Source of the DNA: Microbacterium sp. 10M-3C3
GTDB lineage: Bacteria > Actinomycetota > Actinomycetes > Actinomycetales > Microbacteriaceae
DNA length: 64,000 nucleotides
NCBI RefSeq assembly: GCF_003931875.1
Contig: NZ_CP034245.1
Coordinates: 558,001-622,000, forward strand
Direction of reading: 5' to 3'
Shown: in pieces, positions 61,917 to 64,000 of the stretch
Position numbering within the stretch: position 1 is the stretch's first letter
How the letters are laid out: every line of letters starts with the position of its first letter
Made by a program: the position numbers and the translations under genes
Notes under the pieces: generated by a model
Databases searched by the model: none
The model's input: the letters and a program-made list of their open reading frames with translations, nothing else
What the model was told of the DNA's origin: nothing

Positions 61917-62468
61917 GTGGAAGAAACGCGGACCGACTCCTCGCGCTACTGGTACGGCGCGAGCGAGGAAGACCGTCGACGCCGCGCCGTGGAGGTGCTC
62001 GAGGCGTTCCGCCTGTACCGCGCCGCCGAGGTCGCGATGCGTCGGCGCACGCGCGAATCGATGTCGATGGGGGAGAACGAGCTTCTCGTCCTGCGGTATC
62101 TGCTGAAGGCCGACCGCGCGGGCCGTTCGGTGTCGCCGAGCGAGATCACGCGGTACCTGGGCGTCTCGACGGCCTCGACGACGGCGATCATCGACCGGCT
62201 CGAGAAGTCCGGCCACGTGACGCGGGTGCCGCATCCGTCCGACCGCCGCAGCATCCACATCGTCGCGACGGCCGCGTCCGACGCGGAGGTGCGCGCGACG
62301 CTGGGCAGGATGCACGAGCGGATGATGTCGGCGGTCCTGGACATGACGCCGGAGGAGAGCGCGATCGTCATCGCGTGCCTCACGCGGCTGCAGGAAGCCG
62401 TCGACGAGGTCGACCCGCACGCCGAGGCCGCCGCCCCCGCACGCGAGACCGTCGACGTCGAGATCTGA
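61917..62468 (+). CDS. MarR-family regulator
   Basis: A 183-residue protein from GTG 61917. Winged helix ITRYLGVSTASTTAIIDRLE with wing PHPSDRRSIHIVAT, close to its divergent neighbour, so the two are paralogues. Target unknown. Confidence 0.8.
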   Translation: MEETRTDSSRYWYGASEEDRRRRAVEVLEAFRLYRAAEVAMRRRTRESMSMGENELLVLRYLLKADRAGRSVSPSEITRYLGVSTASTTAIIDRLEKSGHVTRVPHPSDRRSIHIVATAASDAEVRATLGRMHERMMSAVLDMTPEESAIVIACLTRLQEAVDEVDPHAEAAAPARETVDVEI

Positions 62469-62548
62469 GCGACCGCGGTCGCTCGCTCGCCGTACTACCT
62501 GCGTCGTGAACATTCGCTTTACCGAAGCGCGCGTGAAACGATTGCGGC

Positions 62549-62797
62549 ATGGCTGACGACGGGACCGGTGCGGGCAGTGCGCCGAGTGCGCACGACGCGT
62601 CGCTGTCGATCGACGACGTCGAGGTCGTGACCTTCTCCGCCGTCGTGGCCCGCCTCGTGGCCGCGTACCCGTCGCTCTCGGCCGCCCGCATCGAAGGGGT
62701 CCTGCTGCGCGAGTGGGAGGCCTTCAGTGCCGGCCGGCCGATCGTGGTGCCGGTGGCGGTCGAAGCGGGCGTCCGCGAGGTCCTCGACGCCGGCTGA
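62549..62797 (+). CDS. Small three-helix protein, hypothetical
   Basis: An 82-residue acidic protein whose second half (VARLVAAYPSLSAARIEGVL LREWEAF) resembles small three-helix-bundle proteins found in Actinobacteria. No function known. It is convergent with the first DUF7882-like gene. Confidence 0.55.
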   Translation: MADDGTGAGSAPSAHDASLSIDDVEVVTFSAVVARLVAAYPSLSAARIEGVLLREWEAFSAGRPIVVPVAVEAGVREVLDAG

Positions 62798-62798
62798 C

Positions 62799-63110
62799 TC
62801 AGTCGGCGCCCTCGCGCGGCTCGCCCACGAGCAGCAGTCCGCCCGACGAGTTCGCCGAGTTCGCGAGCTCCTCGATCCAGCGCCTGCTGAGCATCGCCGG
62901 CTCGGGGTCGTCGAAGACGAACCGCAGCGGGATCGACGGATGCAGCCACACGGTGCTGCGCCCGGGTTCCTGACCCTCGCCGTGCGTCCAGGACAGCGTG
63001 AAGCTCTCGCCGCGGCGCAGCTTGGTCGCGATGACGACCTTCAAGTGGGCCAGGGCCCGATCCTCGATCTCGATGGGGGTCGCCGAGTCGCCGTAGAAGA
63101 TCGTTCCCAC
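62799..63110 (-). CDS. DUF7882-like small protein, copy 1
   Basis: A 103-residue protein MGTIFYGDSATPIEIEDRAL, with WLHPSIPLRFVFDD and a C-terminal acidic tail. The same family is often wrongly annotated as ATP-dependent DNA ligase in Microbacteriaceae. About 80 per cent identical by eye to copy 3. Function unknown. Confidence 0.7.
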   Translation of the reverse strand: MGTIFYGDSATPIEIEDRALAHLKVVIATKLRRGESFTLSWTHGEGQEPGRSTVWLHPSIPLRFVFDDPEPAMLSRRWIEELANSANSSGGLLLVGEPREGAD

Positions 63111-63220
63111 GTGCCCACGCTACGTCGCGCGATCACGGGTGCCCCGGGGGCTTGCACTCGCGCGGCCCGGTGGCGTACAGACGGCGGGAGGAATCGTCGG
63201 CGTGCGGATAGGCTCAGCGC

Positions 63221-63538
63221 ATGGGCAGATTCATCTACGACACCATGGCGAACTCGGTCGACATCGACGACCGCACGCTCGCGCATCTCCGGATCGTCGT
63301 GATGAACAAGCTGCGCCGCTCCGAGTCGTTCATGTTCGACGTGGAGGTGGGTGACGGAAGCGGCCGGCGCAGCTACTGGATGCACCCCTCGGTGCCGATC
63401 CAGTTCCACTTCTTCGGCAGCCGCAGCCCGCGCATCAATCGCGTGTGGGTCGAGGAGCTCATGCTCGTCGCGAGCGGTCCGAATGGACTGATGATCACGC
63501 CCGAGCCCTCCGACGAAGGTCACGTCGAAGAGGGCTGA
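63221..63538 (+). CDS. DUF7882-like small protein, copy 2 (divergent)
   Basis: A 105-residue paralogue in reverse orientation: MGRFIYDTMANSVDIDDRTL and YWMHPSVPIQFHFFG. It keeps the layout but not the sequence of copies 1 and 3, so it has diverged longer. Its end overlaps the end of copy 3 by 19 bases. Confidence 0.7.
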   Translation: MGRFIYDTMANSVDIDDRTLAHLRIVVMNKLRRSESFMFDVEVGDGSGRRSYWMHPSVPIQFHFFGSRSPRINRVWVEELMLVASGPNGLMITPEPSDEGHVEEG

Positions 63539-63861
63539 CCCTCTTCCCGCGCGGGCGCGCCGCCGGTCTGCTCGGGCACGAGCATGATGCCGCCGGACGA
63601 GTTCGCCGAGGTCGCCAGGTCTTCGATCCACGCGCGGCTGAGCAGCGTGGGCTCCTCGTCGTCGAAGACGAAGCGGAGCGGGATCGACGGGTGCAGCCAC
63701 AGCGTGCTGCGTCCGGCGGCCTCGCCCTCGCCGTGACGCCACGAGAGCGTGAAGCTCTCGCCGCGACGGAGCTTCGTCGCGATGACGACCTTGAGGTGGG
63801 CGAGGGCCCGGTCCTCGATCTGCACCGGAGTTCCGGAGCCGCCGTAGTAGATGGTGCCCAT
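63520..63861 (-). CDS. DUF7882-like small protein, copy 3
   Basis: A 113-residue protein from ATG 63861: MGTIYYGGSGTPVQIEDRAL. Near identical to copy 1 over the first 90 residues, with a different C-terminal tail. Copies 1 and 3 point to a recent duplication flanking copy 2. Confidence 0.7.
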   Translation of the reverse strand: MGTIYYGGSGTPVQIEDRALAHLKVVIATKLRRGESFTLSWRHGEGEAAGRSTLWLHPSIPLRFVFDDEEPTLLSRAWIEDLATSANSSGGIMLVPEQTGGAPAREEGQPSST

Positions 63862-63990
63862 GTCCGCGAGCCTACCCGCGCCGCCGCATCGACCGTCACG
63901 ACCCCCGGCTACGCCCACGGTCGGGGGCTGTCAAGGGGATGCGCCGGGGCCGCGCGACTGCGAACCTGAACAGGACCGGAAGGAGCACTC

Positions 63991-64000
63991 GTGAGCGTAC
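63991..64000 (+). CDS. Start of a gene cut by the window edge
   Basis: GTGAGCGTAC follows GGAAGGAG at a normal distance, so a new plus-strand gene probably begins here. Only three codons are visible. Confidence 0.35.

Overview
The window looks like the chromosome of a high-GC actinobacterium of the Microbacteriaceae, most likely Microbacterium or a close relative. The signs are very high GC with frequent GGATGCGG-type strings, a 23-bp CCCTTCGACAAGCTCAGGGACCA repeat array, a DUF222/HNH (13E12-type) protein, and three small paralogous proteins of a type I associate with Microbacteriaceae (DUF7882-like). The assignment rests on recall of these families, not on a database search.

Region 1 (1 to about 32,545) is an integrated mobile element of lower GC, probably an integrative and conjugative element. 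Its right end is a large serine recombinase (30655-32544) whose last codons run into a tRNA-Arg(ACG) gene (32507-32582, minus strand). The left end is outside the window. From left to right it carries: a defence-like module (a McrB-type AAA+ ATPase cut by the window edge, a beta-class DNA methyltransferase, an XRE repressor and a uracil-DNA-glycosylase-like protein); cargo (two GIY-YIG proteins, a tandem pair of DUF3846 proteins, a ribbon-helix-helix regulator, a HIRAN-domain protein, a tRNA-Arg(CCT)); a cell-surface cluster ending in an SGNH hydrolase with tail-fibre-like repeats; a bacterial NACHT NTPase (bNACHT-like defence candidate); a block with two VWA-domain proteins around a multi-pass membrane protein; an MT-A70-type adenine methyltransferase; and a transfer core (VirD4/TraG/HerA-like coupling ATPase, replication-relaxation protein, possible ArdA-like antirestriction protein, integrase). 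No VirB4-like ATPase or classical relaxase is visible.

The element appears to have its own regulatory code. A 19-bp palindromic site (CGTTGT-N7-ACAACG, central ATTCC) occurs at 8231, 24584, 25697 and 30453, each in a gap ahead of a functional block. The promoter of the transfer operon (25720-25748) holds a perfect actinobacterial LexA/SOS box (TCGAAC-N4-GTTCGA) between its -35 and -10, so transfer should respond to DNA damage. Three genes for small membrane proteins (8316, 13590, 14002) share nearly identical TTGnCn-N17-CATAGT promoters.

Region 2 (about 32,600-46,600) is ordinary chromosome: a VOC protein, L-serine dehydratase, a MarR regulator, a DUF2207 membrane protein, a decayed locus (TetR, reductase and SDR remnants), the HNH protein with its repeat array, a lipase-like gene broken by an in-frame TGA, an aldehyde dehydrogenase, an XRE regulator, an SDR, a Gfo/Idh/MocA oxidoreductase and CsbD.

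Region 3 (46,600-64,000) contains a MerR regulator with a divergent PHB-depolymerase-like esterase, then a LacI-controlled xylan or xylo-oligosaccharide operon (CUT1 ABC importer without its ATPase, esterase, cytoplasmic GH10 xylanase, alditol oxidase, APH-type kinase). This is followed by metQNI with an aminotransferase, a DUF72 protein with a MarR regulator, a second MarR regulator, and three small paralogous proteins.
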